Shown here piece by piece: positions 35,345-47,339 of a stretch of 64,000 nucleotides of DNA. The first letter of the stretch is position 1, and each line of letters opens with the position of its first letter. The translations under genes and the position numbers were made by a program. The notes under the pieces were generated by a model that was not told where the DNA came from, did no database searches, and saw only the letters and a program-made list of their open reading frames with translations. Origin of the DNA: Oxytricha trifallax (lineage: Eukaryota; Ciliophora; Spirotrichea; Sporadotrichida; Oxytrichidae); the NCBI GenBank assembly GCA_000711775.1, contig ARYC01002099.1, positions 1 through 64,000 on the forward strand, read 5' to 3'.

Positions 35345-36260
35345 TTTTTTATTTTTAAGTGTTCTGCCTAATTCAAGAAGAAACTCCTTAAGTTAATAAT
35401 TTTCTTATATTTTTCCTTTATCATTGAAAGAATTTCTTCTATGCAATGAAGCTCTGGTGAATATGGGGCATTGAAAATGCAATTACGGTTTTGCATTTTT
35501 ATCTATTCTTGGATTATCTTGGCTTGGTGGAATCTCAAGTTTTCCCAAAATATGACTACTTTTACTTGTTCATTCATAAGACAAAGACTCTATCATAATC
35601 TTGGTATCTACCATTTTCATAAATTTATTTAAATCTGGTATGGTAGCCTTCAGGCTCTTGCTCCATTCTAATAGCTACTGTAGCTGGCATTGCTGCATTC
35701 AGTTATAAGCCTTCTTTTTTTGACTCCTGTTTTCCCCTAGACTTGCCCAGGAATGAAGCTGAACTTATTATGGTATAAACATCACCTCATCGGCATAAAT
35801 TATATTTTTGTTTTCATTAACTGCCTCCATAAGTTTGATGACATTCTAGTTTATATAGTCTAATGCAGTCTAATCTAAAATTAATAAGCCAATATGTTGT
35901 TCTCATTAATTTATACCTTATTTGATGTTTTATAAGAGTGCTAAAGCTGAAAGGACGAAATAGAGAGCTCAGGATACCTTCGATTAAAAAAAATAGTTTT
36001 CTAATAAGTGAATAGGCTTTCCAGTCACCTTTTTAGATTCTCTTCTCTTACTAAATATTCTATGTACTCTTAAGATATTTCCTTTTTATCATATCTTAGA
36101 TGAGCAGGACTCTAGCACTTCTATTTAAAATTTGAGCAACCATTCTTGATAAATTTTACTGGAACTTTCTAAAATTTTGAAATTGTGAGAGTATAGTGTT
36201 AATATCAACCTAGGTTTTTTAATGGCTCGACTCACCCATACTAAACAAGAGAGCATAACT
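35345..36260 (-). mobile_element. Tc1/IS630 (TBE-like) transposase relic
   Basis: Minus-strand pieces match the TBE transposase: ISQEYIEYLVREENLKR then TGA, FFNRRYPELSISSF (compare HRQFPELHIS), IIYADEVMF (first Asp region), VVIFWENLRFHQAKII (second Asp region, Asp replaced by Glu in WENL), and IFNAPYSPELHCIEEIL (Glu region). Several frame changes. No terminal repeats found. It is much diverged from the 17.9-kb TBE, so either an old TBE or a sister family. Confidence 0.8.
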
Positions 36261-36361
36261 TGCCATCTTGTTCCTATAACTAGTATTCGCTATAACTTTC
36301 AGTTTATCTTGGGGCTTTAATTATAGTAATTTTTTAATTATATATTTCTTATTACCAACCA

Positions 36362-36650
36362 CGAACACAAGGAATCCCAAGAATTTATTATAAATTAAGA
36401 GAGAAGGAGATGAAGATGACTAAAGCGAAACTACTTTATCATGAATTTGAAGATATTGTATTGCCACTATTAAACAAGTTTATCAATCAAAGCAATGCTA
36501 AAATGCTTGAAATCACAATTAAGTTTATATTTTCATTTCGAAATGAAAGTTATTGTTGAGTTGCCGAAAGAAACAAGGCAAAGATATTGATTTATCATGA
36601 GAAAATGAAATTCTAATGCTTATCTAATAGCCCAACAATAATCTTAAAAT
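36362..36650 (+). CDS. host coding island, one internal TGA
   Basis: Reads RTQGIPRIYYKLREKEMKMT, TKAKLLYHEFEDIVLPLLNK and NAKMLEITIKFIFSFRNESY, then TGA at 36557 and an open continuation VAERNKAKILIYHEKMKFQ. Family unknown. Confidence 0.4.
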
Positions 36651-37589
36651 TATAAAAACATCACCTTTGTATTATTAAATATAAACTTTAGAAGAGGAAT
36701 TAGTGTCCTTACTTTAAAAATTATTAATAAATTACCAAAGTTTTTAATGCCTTGCTATACGTTACTATTCTAAATGAATGATAATAAAAATAAGTTACGA
36801 CCTAGAATTAATAATGATAATTTCCAGATAAAAATGCAATTGAAAGAAAAAATATCATGATATGTCATTATGATTTTTAAGATTTATCAATGAAATATTA
36901 GGTAGTATAAATATAAACTATATTTTGTTTGTAACATTATTCATTTAAAATAAGCTTTAAATTAATGACAAAAAAATTTTGTTGTTATTAATCTATAAAT
37001 TAGAATATCATTGAATGAAACCAACAGTTGAAGAGGTAAATTAAATTTTTAATTGGTAAGTGAAGTCACTTATCAGTCAGGCTTGTTAAATAATTTTATA
37101 GTTTAATATTAAAACACATCGATTAATCTAAATCTCAATGAAGGAATCAGAGGGTCTCCAATAGCCTTGCTAATATTAATAAAATAGATAATATTAGGAA
37201 ATTTAAGAAATACAATGATATCTTTATTAATTATGTAATTATAACTGGCACTAATTTGTTAATCTTTTAATTATAATTTAATTCAGTGCACTTTAAATTT
37301 AAAATCTAATAATAAATGATTATGACCAATTTATACATTGTACATTGTACAGTTTGGAAATTAGTTTTTTATTTATTAAGGCGTACCTATTTAATTGTAC
37401 ATTGTACAGTTTCAGAATTAGTTTTTTTTGGAGATAGATTGTACAGATTTAAAGTAAGTGAATTAGTATAATAACAATTTAATTGCTGTTAGAGTTCAGA
37501 TAAGTACTCAAAAACTATCATCTCCTTTAGCTTCATCTTACAGCTGTGGACTCTGCTTACTTTCTTGTACTGCCTGGTGTGCATTCTCT

Positions 37590-38500
37590 ATGATTGTCTC
37601 CTCGTCCTATAGTAACAAAGTGTCCCCATCTTCCTTCAATCTCCTCTTAAAGTACATTGCCAGCTCCACCTCGTTAAAGGGGAACTTCTCATCAGATCTG
37701 AGCATCCTCTCGGTAAACTCCACTTTCAGCATCCTGGTCTCAAATGACTTTCTATCTAGAGCGCTCATATTGTCAAACGGTAGTTGTTTAGAAATAGCTA
37801 TCACTTGGCACTTCTTGAAATCTGATTACGGGATTTTGGTATTTAAGGTTGACTGGGTACCTCTCACCCTCAAAATAGGTCTTGAAATCGTCAATCCTTT
37901 CCCCGCTTTAGAATAGGTCTCTCTTAATCTCATCCATAATCACGATCTAAGGTTCAGAGTGCGGCTTGCTGGAATCGATACAGAATGTCTAGTTCAATAT
38001 TTTGAAGTCTTCAGTGATAAAGATCTTTCTTAGGAGCTTTGCTATTGTAGTCTTCCCTGTGTTGGGCTCTCCATATAGCCGTACGACATTTACTTTATCT
38101 GGGCATTTTCTAAAGATAACTTTGTAGATCTTGTCGACAGCATCAAAGTACAGCATTTCTTCAAGATTACTGTTGTTGAGATGAGTTAAGTGTGGTGACC
38201 TGGTGTCAGATCTCTCCAAAAAGTTAGCGAGAGATAACAACTTAGTAAATTATGGCTCTAGCCTGGGGAGAATTTTCTATTCGTAACCCTAGAGAATAAC
38301 CAACTTTTTGTTATTCTGTATTATCTACTCCCAGACATCATCGTTATCCTAATACATTCTGTACATATCTTGAACCCCGCTTATCATTTTGGCTCTGGAA
38401 AGCTGCTTAAAATTATTAGTGATGTTACTTGAAGACTCTGACGATGCATTTGAAGAGAACCTTCTACTTCCTTAATATGATCACTAAATTTTTGCGAATG
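37590..38500 (-). pseudogene. Rep-like SF3 helicase domain region, fossil
   Basis: Contains Walker A GEPNTGKTT followed by IAKLLRKIFITEDF, then a Walker-B-like segment and a charged C-terminal part (NEVELAMYFKRRLKEDGDTL). A related protein is recognisable at 55480-56230 (NTGISTIFKMIGSIFISEEL), so the two form a family. The helicase would unwind DNA during rolling-circle-type replication if active; an HUH nuclease could not be confirmed. It is broken. Confidence 0.7.
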
Positions 38501-38556
38501 CCTGGAAATCTTAGAAATAGCCTGGATAACCACATTGAAGTTTTAGTTATTCATTA

Positions 38557-38971
38557 TTGTAGGAATACATTTAAATTTGGAAAATTAATTTAAAATAAAT
38601 AAATATTAAATCAAAATCGTGGCAGTTAAAGTTGGCCAATTTAAACGATCTTGGGCTCATTCGATAGAGAATTCAAAATTAGCTGGACTTTACTATTGGC
38701 GGTACTATTTTATCGCATCATTCAAGCGAGATAACTCGACTTTAATTTAACGCCTTTAAATTCATTAAATTATACCCCTACATTAAAGTCGAGTTATCTC
38801 GCTTGAATGATGCGATAAAATAGTACCGCCAATAGTAAAGTCCAGCTAATTTTGAATTCCCTATCGAATGAGCCCAAGATCGTTTAAATTGGCCAACTTT
38901 AACTGCCACGATTTTGATTTAATATTTATTTATTTTAAATTAATTTTCCAAATTCAAATGTATTCCTACAA
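38557..38971. mobile_element. 415-bp foldback MITE, copy 2
   Basis: Same length and ends as copies at 17441 and 48666, TA on both sides (38555-38556, 38972-38973). It lies inside the Rep-like element and so is younger than that element. Confidence 0.93.
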
Positions 38972-38979
38972 TATTAGCA

Positions 38980-39340
38980 AGCAGTCTTGTTCAATTTCTT
39001 GTAAAAAGGTAATCTGTCCCGGTAAAGTATTCTTGCAGAGGCCCAGTCCATCTTTCTTGCACTGTATTAGTAAGTACTATCTTGCGGGTTATGAGACCGC
39101 ACAGCGAAAGATAAGTGAATGGCAAAACCGCGGAGTCAACTTGGACATCTCCTACTCTACGTATCGGTGAACCTGCTGCTCGTCCTCAGTGTTGATCTCA
39201 AAAACAAACATGCGCCGTTCGTTAGTTTTAATCTCCTCCTATTCTGAAAATTCTGAAAGTAATTTTTCCATCGCTCTGGTAATCTTATTTTGTTCTAATG
39301 CATTCGTGAATCTGCTTTTTAAAACCTCTCTGTGTCCTTC
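38980..39340 (-). pseudogene. N-terminal side of the Rep-like region, fossil
   Basis: GC-rich minus-strand coding signal on the far side of the MITE, presumed to be the upstream part of the same protein. No motif could be assigned with confidence. It is broken. Confidence 0.4.
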
Positions 39341-39689
39341 ATTTAAGTATTTAAATCATTACTTTATTTATTATAGATTTAATTATACTAATTCACTTAC
39401 TTTAAATCTGTACAATCTATCTCCAAAAAAAACTAATTCTGAAACTGTACAATGTACAATTAAATAGGTACGCCTTAATAAATAAAAAACTAATTTCCAA
39501 ACTGTACAATGTACAATGTATAAATTGGTCATAATCATTTATTATTAGATTTTAAATTTAAAGTGCACTGAATTAAATTATAATAAAAGATTAACAAATT
39601 AGTGCCAGTTATAATTACATAATTAATAAAGATATCATTGTATTTCTTAAATTTCCTAATATTATCTATTTTATTAATATTAGTCTTGT

Positions 39690-40745
39690 TATGACAAAGT
39701 TTAACCCATAAAATCGATCACTTGAATATGGGACACATTGGATGGGTCCAGGTATTATTTCTTGAGTCGTCAAGATGTTATGAGATGGTTTCATTGTAAA
39801 TTATTAGCTTTCAATTTTCAAGTTTTAAATTAAAAAACTTAAGATAAGTTCCTCTATAAAGTTATTGGGGCGCAAATAGTATCTAGTAGAAATGATTAAG
39901 CCATTAGAAAAAGTTGGAAGTTGAGTTTTCTCTCGCACTAAAGAGGTTTTGTGACAGCGAAGAATAAAATGAATAAGTAAGGACTGAGACAAAAATATTG
40001 GTTTTTATTTGAGATTTTTACTGTTGTACACGCTATGCTTGTTACTACTAATTTTTAAAAAATTTATTTTAATCCGTATTAAATATAGATAAGATAATTT
40101 TTTAGATATTAATCATCATCCATCCTAATCATAGATAACATCTTTATCTATCTTTGATAGCTTTTTTTGTGATTTGAATTTTTTATCACATCAATTAAGT
40201 TATAATGATAAATATACTCAGCACTCTTAAAAATAGGCTCACAGATTTTCATCTTTAATAACTGAGATTGTAAATATGATTCCCAAAAATCCCTTTAAAA
40301 AAATCTGTATTTTTTGTGGAATTTTATTTTATAAATAAACTTTTCTCAGAATTTTTGCTGTTAATGAATAATGAGGTCTACATACCTAAAGCCATATGAC
40401 ACAGTTTCGGATATAAAAATAATATTTAAGTTTTGTGATGAAATGGTGTCTTATATAATTCAAAAAATTTCTTAAATCATTTATTGACTTGCCTACATAC
40501 CATTTACGTTCATTTAAATATAATTAAATGACTTAATTCTAATTCAATATAGAAATCTACGATAACCTTTTCATACTAATTCCTATCTACTGATTTTAAT
40601 TGAAATCATTTAAGCATATGATTTGAATTTAATTTAAAAATTTAAATCATTTTAATGATTACTTTTGTTATAGATAATTGTCATAAAGGGTTAATGGCTA
40701 AACAATTGCCAATACAACTAATATCTTTAATTCTTATCTTTAATA
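39690..40745. other. AT-rich DNA, no gene seen
   Basis: AT-rich spacer to the right of the Rep-like element; a weak charged frame at 39888-39990 has several TGA codons and is not supported. Confidence 0.4.
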
Positions 40746-40750
40746 GTAAG

Positions 40751-41494
40751 TCAGCAAAATATATGTTTGATAAAAGGTCTAATTTAATTGTTAAAAAAAT
40801 GATTATTAAAATATGATAAGATAGAAATTTTGTCTGTTAGTGCCAAAAAAGACATAAATATTAATTATTAAAAAAAATTATAAAATAGTAAAATTTTATC
40901 ACAAATTTAAATAATTTCCTTTATAATTAATATTTATTATTTTTTTAATCTCATAATAGTTTGTCTCTTTCTGGCTATCGTTGGTACTAAAGCTTATCTA
41001 ATCTTTGCTGATTCTACTATAAGTATATTTTTATTAGATTAATCATAATTATAGCTTTAACTACCTTAGCCTATTTGTAATGTAAATAAAAAAGATTAAT
41101 CTTTAAATACAATTATTTTTTTAAATTGGTGTCTTTATTGCTTTACCATTATTTATTTAATTTAAGTAATATTAATGATGCTAAATTCAATATCTTTGTG
41201 TAGTTCTTATTATAGATTTGTAAACGAAATTTAATATATTTTTATTATGGCTTTAGAAATATCCTAGTTTATCTGAAAAAAAATCAATTTTTATTAAAAC
41301 TTCTCATCAAGAACAATATCTTTCTCTTCCTATGTTTCATTATTATAATAAAAATAAGTGAAACTTATAGCATCGAGATCTAGATCCTCTACTTTTATTT
41401 TGACTTTAAACTCTCCAATAATTGACTTAGATGCAAGCTTAAATCTTAAAAACATGGCATCGTATAAACTTGGCTGCTGAAGTTACAGATTAAA
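40751..41494 (-). CDS. 247-codon TGA-free ORF, unknown protein
   Basis: The longest uninterrupted frame of the window with TAA/TAG as Gln. It begins after TGA at 41495 and reads FNLQLQQPSLYDAMFLRFKL, ASKSIIGEFKVKIKVEDLDL, AISFTYFYYNNETQEEKD and, later, ILIVESAKIRQALVPTIARK and RQTIMRLKK, ending at TGA 40751. The first ~70 codons and the block at ~40940-41070 are most coding-like; the stretches between are AT-rich and may be spacers that happen to stay open. The first Met is at codon 14. Family unknown. Confidence 0.5.
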
Positions 41495-41850
41495 TCAGAT
41501 TGGCAGTTGTGCTTGGGTTGTTCAAACCAAAAATTGTAAATTAAGATTAAATTTAAATTTATACAATTTATGCCTTTATTGTTGAATTTTAAATTGTTAA
41601 AATTGCTAAGTTATTTAAATTTTATTCAATTTTGAAGTATTTTAAGACGACATTTCATCGTGTCTTAAAATTGCTGTATTAAAAGATCTTTATCATAGTT
41701 GATGTCGGATAATCATAAGCAAATTCTAATCGGGAAAGCAAAATATCTGCATTCTCGCTATTGTGAATTATAAAATAAGATTTTGTTTTTATCACTAAAG
41801 CATTAGATCTATTACATTAAGGTAATCTAAACTTAATTGTTTTTGTTGAA

Positions 41851-42942
41851 TATTATTGTTAAAATAGAAATGAATCGGGGAAGTTAGATAAATTAAATCA
41901 AAATTAGTATTCAAATATATCTAACTCCCACTAATTAGAAAGGCTTGAAGATGAAATTAGGTTCCTGTTCTTTGAATGTTATCGGTGAGAATGATTTCAT
42001 TCATAGTCAATCTTATCTGTAATGATGCTTCCAGCGCTTGAACCAGTAAGTTAAAGATATCGGAAGATAGTTCTTGATGCTGGGTATGATGGCTAATACC
42101 TATAAGCCTCGTAATATATTACTCCAGTATCTTGGAATACTGCAATACCTGCAATTAATTCGTAATTGTCGTGTTCAATAAATGGCATCATTTCAGCGAT
42201 GGTCTAGTTCTGACAAAGCATCTGCAGGAATTGCGTCCATAATTTGTAAATAACGATGTTCCAATTGTTTGTTCTATGAGAATAGTATGGGAATTATGCC
42301 AGAATGGCGATGCTACTAGTTGCAGATGGAGTAGCAAATCATATTTCTTTATGAATCAATGTAGTAAGCCACCGTCTTGGCATTATAAAAGCTGATTGAT
42401 TTACTTTACAAAAAGCTATCGTTTGTATCGTGTACTTCAAAAGAAACATTGTAACAATGCGGCGTAATCAGAGAAGACTGTATTCCAGTCATTGTCACAC
42501 CTAATGTTTTTAATAATATACTTTATTTATAAAAACTATTTGATCAAAAAAATTACCTCATCCAAATACTCAAATGGTAAAATTTCAGATTTGTAATATA
42601 TGATTAAAATTTGTCATATATATTAAATCAAGATAAATTGATAAAATATCGAGGTCAAATGATCAAAATATCGAGGTCAAATGATTAAGTGGTCAAATCC
42701 GTGTATTTTACCCTATAACACAAAATTATCAGAGGTCAAGTGCGGTCAAATCACATATTTTAAAGAAATCAATGGAGGAATGTTAGTCATATACGGTTAA
42801 AACCTAAAAACATAACGGTAAGTATCAGGAACCTAATTTCATCTTCAAGCCTTTCTAATTAGTGGCATTTAGATATATTTGAATACTAATTTTGATTTAT
42901 TTTATCTAATTTCCCCGATACATTTCTGTTTTAATAATAATA
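41851..42942. mobile_element. TIR element (~1.1 kb) with unrecognised protein
   Basis: TIRs of ~120 bp: attattgttaaaatagaaat at 41852 and the inverse ending 42941. Another inner shared word is caggaacctaatttcatc. Inside, minus-strand coding signal runs from about 42495 to 41970 and includes QSSLITPHCYNVSFEVHDTN and YELIAGIAVFQDTGVIYYEA. No known transposase, polymerase or capsid motif is seen. It looks broken, with about one or two breaks. It might be a nonautonomous transposon that carries a captured gene, or an unknown class. Confidence 0.75.
42641..42690. repeat. 22-bp tandem repeat inside TIR element
   Basis: Two copies of aaaatatcgaggtcaaatga, 22-bp period, followed by shorter gtcaaat echoes to about 42750. 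Could be a subterminal binding-site array. Confidence 0.75.
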
Positions 42943-42949
42943 TGAAGTA

Positions 42950-43530
42950 TTAAAAATTCAAAGTTATTTGAAGCTAAAAAAATTTGCTTTTTATTGATAT
43001 CTTAATGGTTAAAAATTAAACTGAGATTTTTTGTCTTATACCCTTTTTAAAATAGCTAACAATCATACTCCTCTTGACTCTTTATACATTAATAAAGAGA
43101 TATAATTAATAATATTTAAGCTTTAACACTCGTTTTTACTCTACTATCATTTAAATATTTATCTTTTATAAATTTAATTAGTTAGAGTATTTTAATGTCA
43201 ATTTTTACTTAGAAAGAAACCTCATTTAGTATCAATTTTAAAATATAAAGTTGTAATGATATTTTATATTGTAAAGCAATTTATCTTTTTTTATTTAAAT
43301 TATTTTATAGAATCATAAACTTTATAATATAAAATAAATTATAACCAATAACTTTTTATTATCAGAGTTATCTTAGATATTCCTTAATTATTTCATTTTT
43401 TATTATTATTTGAAAATTAATAGCAAATGTATAATTAGTGGTTATTATTTATTTTCAATATTTTCAATATTTTTAACACTTTATTGGTTAAAACTGATAA
43501 TTTTATTTAAACGTTATTTTATTAAGAGTT
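42950..43530. other. AT-rich DNA, no gene seen
   Basis: AT-rich spacer. The plus-strand frame beginning 43410 is a hydrophobic shadow of the minus-strand island that follows. Confidence 0.4.
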
Positions 43531-43534
43531 TTTT

Positions 43535-43696
43535 TCAGGAAAAGAGGCAATTTTTAGTCCAGTTAGTTTACTATTTAAGAAGAAAATGCTTTTGCTGTTA
43601 TGTTTTGTCTTTCCTTGGAACCTGTTATTGCATTTGCAAGAACTCAAGCTCTTGAAGAAGTGAAATCTTATGTATGATGGGTCTGATAGAATAATT
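43535..43696 (-). CDS. Gln-rich coding island ending in TGA
   Basis: 53 codons to TGA at 43535: NYSIRPIIHKISLLQELEFL, QMQQQVPRKDKTQQQKHFLL, KQQTNWTKNCLFS. Several Gln are TAA/TAG. A likely C-terminal macronuclear segment. Family unknown. Confidence 0.45.
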
Positions 43697-43699
43697 TTT

Positions 43700-44640
43700 A
43701 TAAGAGGAGTAGATGAATAGCCATTTAGACAGTTATAATAATATTTTAGTATTTTATTATAAGAAGTTGCGTAAGTATAGAATAAACTCTTAACTGGTAA
43801 ATTATGAGCTAACTATAACAAGATTATATTTGTGACTTCCAGACTTATGAATATTAACAGATGATAGAAATATAAATTAAATGTTTGAATGACCATCAAT
43901 TGAAGCACTAATGATATAATTTGTAGTTAAATTATTATTAGGGCTTGTTTATCTTCGTCCTCTAATGAGGGGAAAATTATATGATTCTCCGAAATATTCA
44001 AATGTAAACACTCCTATTATATTCAATATAGATAATAACAACAGGCATATTTTTGATGATTAATTAACTTCAATAATTAATAGAATATGCTAAATTATCA
44101 AAATGATGATGTTTTAGTTTTTGAAATGTGTTATTTTTCATTACATATAATATAAATTTGCAAGTCATTATTGTTTAATGATTAATTTATTACTTAGCTT
44201 TTCTTCTATTTAAACATTTTACTCCATTTAAAACAGTTTATAAACCTCTTCATTAATAGTTAAAACGCAAATATATGTATGACTGAATTTTTTTTAAATT
44301 TTATAGATTTTCGTTTCTAACTTTGATTCAGAGCCCCAAATCTATATATTATCCAGTACTCTTCAAAAATAATTTCTGAAATCTGAACTTCCATACTGCG
44401 TATAAAATGAATATCAAAATATTAATCCTGCTAACTTAAGATTAACAGCTCCATTATTAACAGTTATAAAGAATTATTGAACTGTAATGTAAGAACATAA
44501 TACCAACAAGAAAAATTGTGTTTATACCGTCTGTATTTTTATCTCCATATATTTTTATTGCTGAATTCAGATTTTAAAGATTATATATTTGTAAGAATTA
44601 TCATAAGCACATAAAATAGATAAAAATATTATTTAAAAGA
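43700..44640. other. AT-rich DNA, no gene seen
   Basis: AT-rich spacer with no supported feature. Confidence 0.4.
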
Positions 44641-44650
44641 TAAACTTACT

Positions 44651-45016
44651 GAAGAGGCGTAAAACGAATTAGTGAGCCTAGGAACCACTCATAAATTGAT
44701 CTCATTTAGTAAGTTTCTTATTAAGCATTCGCGAAGGCATATATTTGTTTAATATCTTAAGTGAGTAGAGGAGACAGAGAATAATCAGTTAATTTAGCTA
44801 TTGAAGCTATTTATACACTTAATAGTTCCAGATAATATTTCTATTATAATCAAGGTGTTATGTGATAGTCTCCTTGCAAGTTATCAATCTGCTAGTGACA
44901 CGAATGGTATTGAATCTTTAAATTAGTTACCCTTAAGTAAATTTTAAATTATTGTGATCCTTAGCCTTCATGAAGGAATTTACGGGATTAATTGGAAGTA
45001 ATTTAAAATGAACTGA
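44651..45016 (+). CDS. host coding island, one internal TGA
   Basis: 121 codons to TGA at 45014, with TGA at 44762. Reads EEAQNELVSLGTTHKLISFS, SKFLIKHSRRHIFVQYLK, TGA, then VEETENNQLIQLLKLFIHLI, VPDNISIIIKVLCDSLLASY and QIIVILSLHEGIYGINWKQF. Helical-repeat-like composition. Family unknown. Confidence 0.5.
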
Positions 45017-45568
45017 AGAACAAGAATTATTGTGAGTACTATAAACAGAAAGTCAGAATTTTTATTGTAAGACTGCTGGTAATTGGGGAATACTAGCCTC
45101 TAATATATAAATTCCCTCTGCAATTAATTAAGTTTTCTGCTGAGTTTTAGTTTATTAGGTCTAATAAACACAATATTTCATTCTGTGGCATCATACTTGA
45201 TTTTATTTGTTTGTTTTTAGTGCTGTCATAAAATTAGTTTGTTTATAAATAATTAAATCCAATAGCAGCACTATTTCTAGTTTTTTTATTAGCAATCCAA
45301 TTAAAGTAGAAGTCAGATAGAGTTTCTTATATTGTTTTGTATTTATATTAACTAAAGACAAATTAAATATTCTTAATCTTTTTAAATAAGCGAATATAAT
45401 GTTTTTACTTAAAATTTATTTAGCTTTATAGTCTTTATGGTTTTAGCAAAGGAGTTCGATTAAAGATTAAAATCTATTTGATTGAATGCCAAAACTTTCA
45501 ATAAGTTATGTTTTACACCATAATATTTATTCTTTTTAAAGACAATAAAATTTTATTTTTGTTCTTAA

Positions 45569-45688
45569 TTTACAAAACCAGAAGATGATAATGATAATGA
45601 AGGAAATATTAATAGAGCAACAGCTGTTAATATTTTATAAAAATATTTAAACAACAAGAGAAGGATTATTAAGTTTGCAAATAATTGA
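45569..45688 (+). CDS. acidic-to-basic coding island ending in TGA
   Basis: 39 codons: FTKPEDDNDNEGNINRATAV then NILQKYLNNKRRIIKFANN and TGA at 45686. Probable C-terminal segment. Family unknown. Confidence 0.4.
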
Positions 45689-45714
45689 ATTTGGACAAAT
45701 AATTCTTTTAAAAA

Positions 45715-45812
45715 AACACAAATTCAGCCTTGAGTTTTGGCTCTTACCTTTACGATTAAACTACATTTAGTAGATTCTTAGACAATTCAAACTCATTTGG
45801 CCAATCTCCTAA
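45715..45812 (-). CDS. small coding island
   Basis: Reads LGDWPNEFELSKNLLNVVQS and QRQEPKLKAEF with TAG/TAA as Gln. Convergent to the previous island. Family unknown. Confidence 0.35.
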
Positions 45813-46199
45813 TCAAATCCCCAAATCTTAATTAAACGTGTAATGATATTATTTGAAGGGTATACTTGGGGTTAGTGGAGAAAAATCAGGCTATAACATG
45901 TATATAATGAATATTAATGGTCTTTACTCAAAAATTTTTTATCTGCTTGTCTTTGTTGTATCTCTTAAATCTAGCCAACCTTAGTGGTCCAAGCATGTCA
46001 TCTAATTATTTTTAAAATATACTGGTGCTCTTACGATTATTTACTCGACAATCTTATTTATTCATTGCATATATCATCTTACTTTATGTGCTTCTCATAT
46101 ATTGTATTAAAATAAGACATACTTTCCATATTTTACTCTAATATTATTGAAACTACTACCCAAATATCACATTATATAAATTTATTGGTCCATTTCTCT

Positions 46200-46610
46200 C
46201 TGCAACAAAATTTGCTAACGTTACAAATCTTATCTAGAGGATCTATTGAAATAGATCAATACTACACTTAAAGGGCAAAAGTTGAGCATAACATTTTCAC
46301 ACTTCAAATCTCTATGAACATATTCAAGTTCATGAAGTTCCTTTGCTTATTTTATCATATCTGATAGTATATCATTCAAGTCATATAGGTATCTGTTCAG
46401 ATATAGATAATCGCCATCCTCTTTAGCATGCTTGAAATACACCTTAGCTTTCCCAGAATGTATTTCTTTAAGGTGCCTATTCAAGCCAGAATCTGTTAAG
46501 AAGAAATTGTAGCAGTCTTAGCATTCAAAAGATTTTATCTTTTCAATCTGTAGCTGTTCCTTTTCTTCCTCAACATCCTAAACTTATGTTTAAATTCCTA
46601 TCTTTGCTTT
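46200..46610 (-). pseudogene. TBE zinc-finger/kinase ORF remnant
   Basis: Minus strand reads FECQDCYNFFLTDSGLNRHL then KEIH (one C2H2 finger), DLNDILSDMIKQAKELHELE and YVHRDLKCENVMLNF (catalytic loop), then LIYFN where DFG/DFN is expected, so the metal-binding Asp is lost. The C-terminal lobe is barely recognisable. Plain DNA-transposon gene in decay. Confidence 0.8.
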
Positions 46611-46949
46611 CTGCTATTTTTTTAAACTTCTAAGATAAATCATAGGCTTCATATTCAATAGCATTTAGCTCTCCCTTTTCTCAGTTTAGATAAATTATGG
46701 TTTCATGGTGAATCCAAAGTTGAGCTATGACTATCCAGTTCCTAGAGAAGCTGAATTGCGATTAAAGTTGAACGTCGTGTTTAAATTCAAATTTAAATTT
46801 CTATTAAAGCTCTTAAAATATTTCTAGTTTTAGTAACACTATGTTTGAGTTGGCACTACAGCAATAATGGTTTGACTTCAGCTCTAAGACTTCATATTAT
46901 ACTCAGTATATTACTAAATTTTTTATATTTTACCTTTAATAATTTTGAT

Positions 46950-47170
46950 CTTAGTGCCAACTCAGATAAAGTTTAGGTTGGTACTGGTACCAATTAAGTT
47001 TTGAACCAGATTGGAACTTTTCCATTAACCTCATTAGTTTAAAACTAGGTACTAATTAAGTTTTGGTACTATTAAATTGGTACCAATTAAAATTAAACGG
47101 ATTTAGTACCAGTACTAATTAAATTTAAACAAATTTAGTACTAATTTAATGGAACTAAATTGATAAAAAT
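46950..47170. repeat. TBE intergenic repeat cluster, copy 2
   Basis: Repeated ggtaccaattaagttttg and tagtactaattaaattta type words in both orientations between the divergent kinase and 22-kDa-type genes. The design mirrors 20005-20215 in the other TBE although the sequence differs. Confidence 0.6.
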
Positions 47171-47339
47171 GGAGCTCCATCTCTGAAGTTTATTACAGCT
47201 TATGCAAATTTTTTCCACATATCTTTACAGGGTTGATCTCCTACAAGATGCTAATACTTAAATGTAAGATTTTAAACAATAGAATTTAGACGTCAATAAA
47301 TTAAAATTTGGAATTCATTACTAGAAAGAGGAACAAAAA

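Larger units (their letters stand above)
37170..39683. mobile_element. long-TIR element encoding a Rep-like SF3 helicase, fossil
   Basis: TIRs of ~305 bp begin ctaatattaataaaatag at 37170 and end with the inverse at 39683; they contain repeated attgtacattgtacag words. The GC-richer core (about 37490-39340) is coded on the minus strand and includes an SF3-type Walker A (LYGEPNTGKTT at about 38060-38100) and a Walker-B-like IVIMDEI. This helicase type is shared by Rep proteins of single-stranded DNA viruses and plasmids, so the element may descend from a captured replicon; no capsid gene is seen. A 415-bp MITE is inserted in it. It appears broken, with several breaks. Without the MITE it is ~2.1 kb. 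The ends are still very similar, so it is not ancient. Confidence 0.8.

Noticed and set aside
37170-39683. Calling the Rep-like element an integrated virus
   Set aside because: No capsid gene is visible and the ends are transposon-like TIRs; only the helicase domain links it to viral or plasmid Reps.
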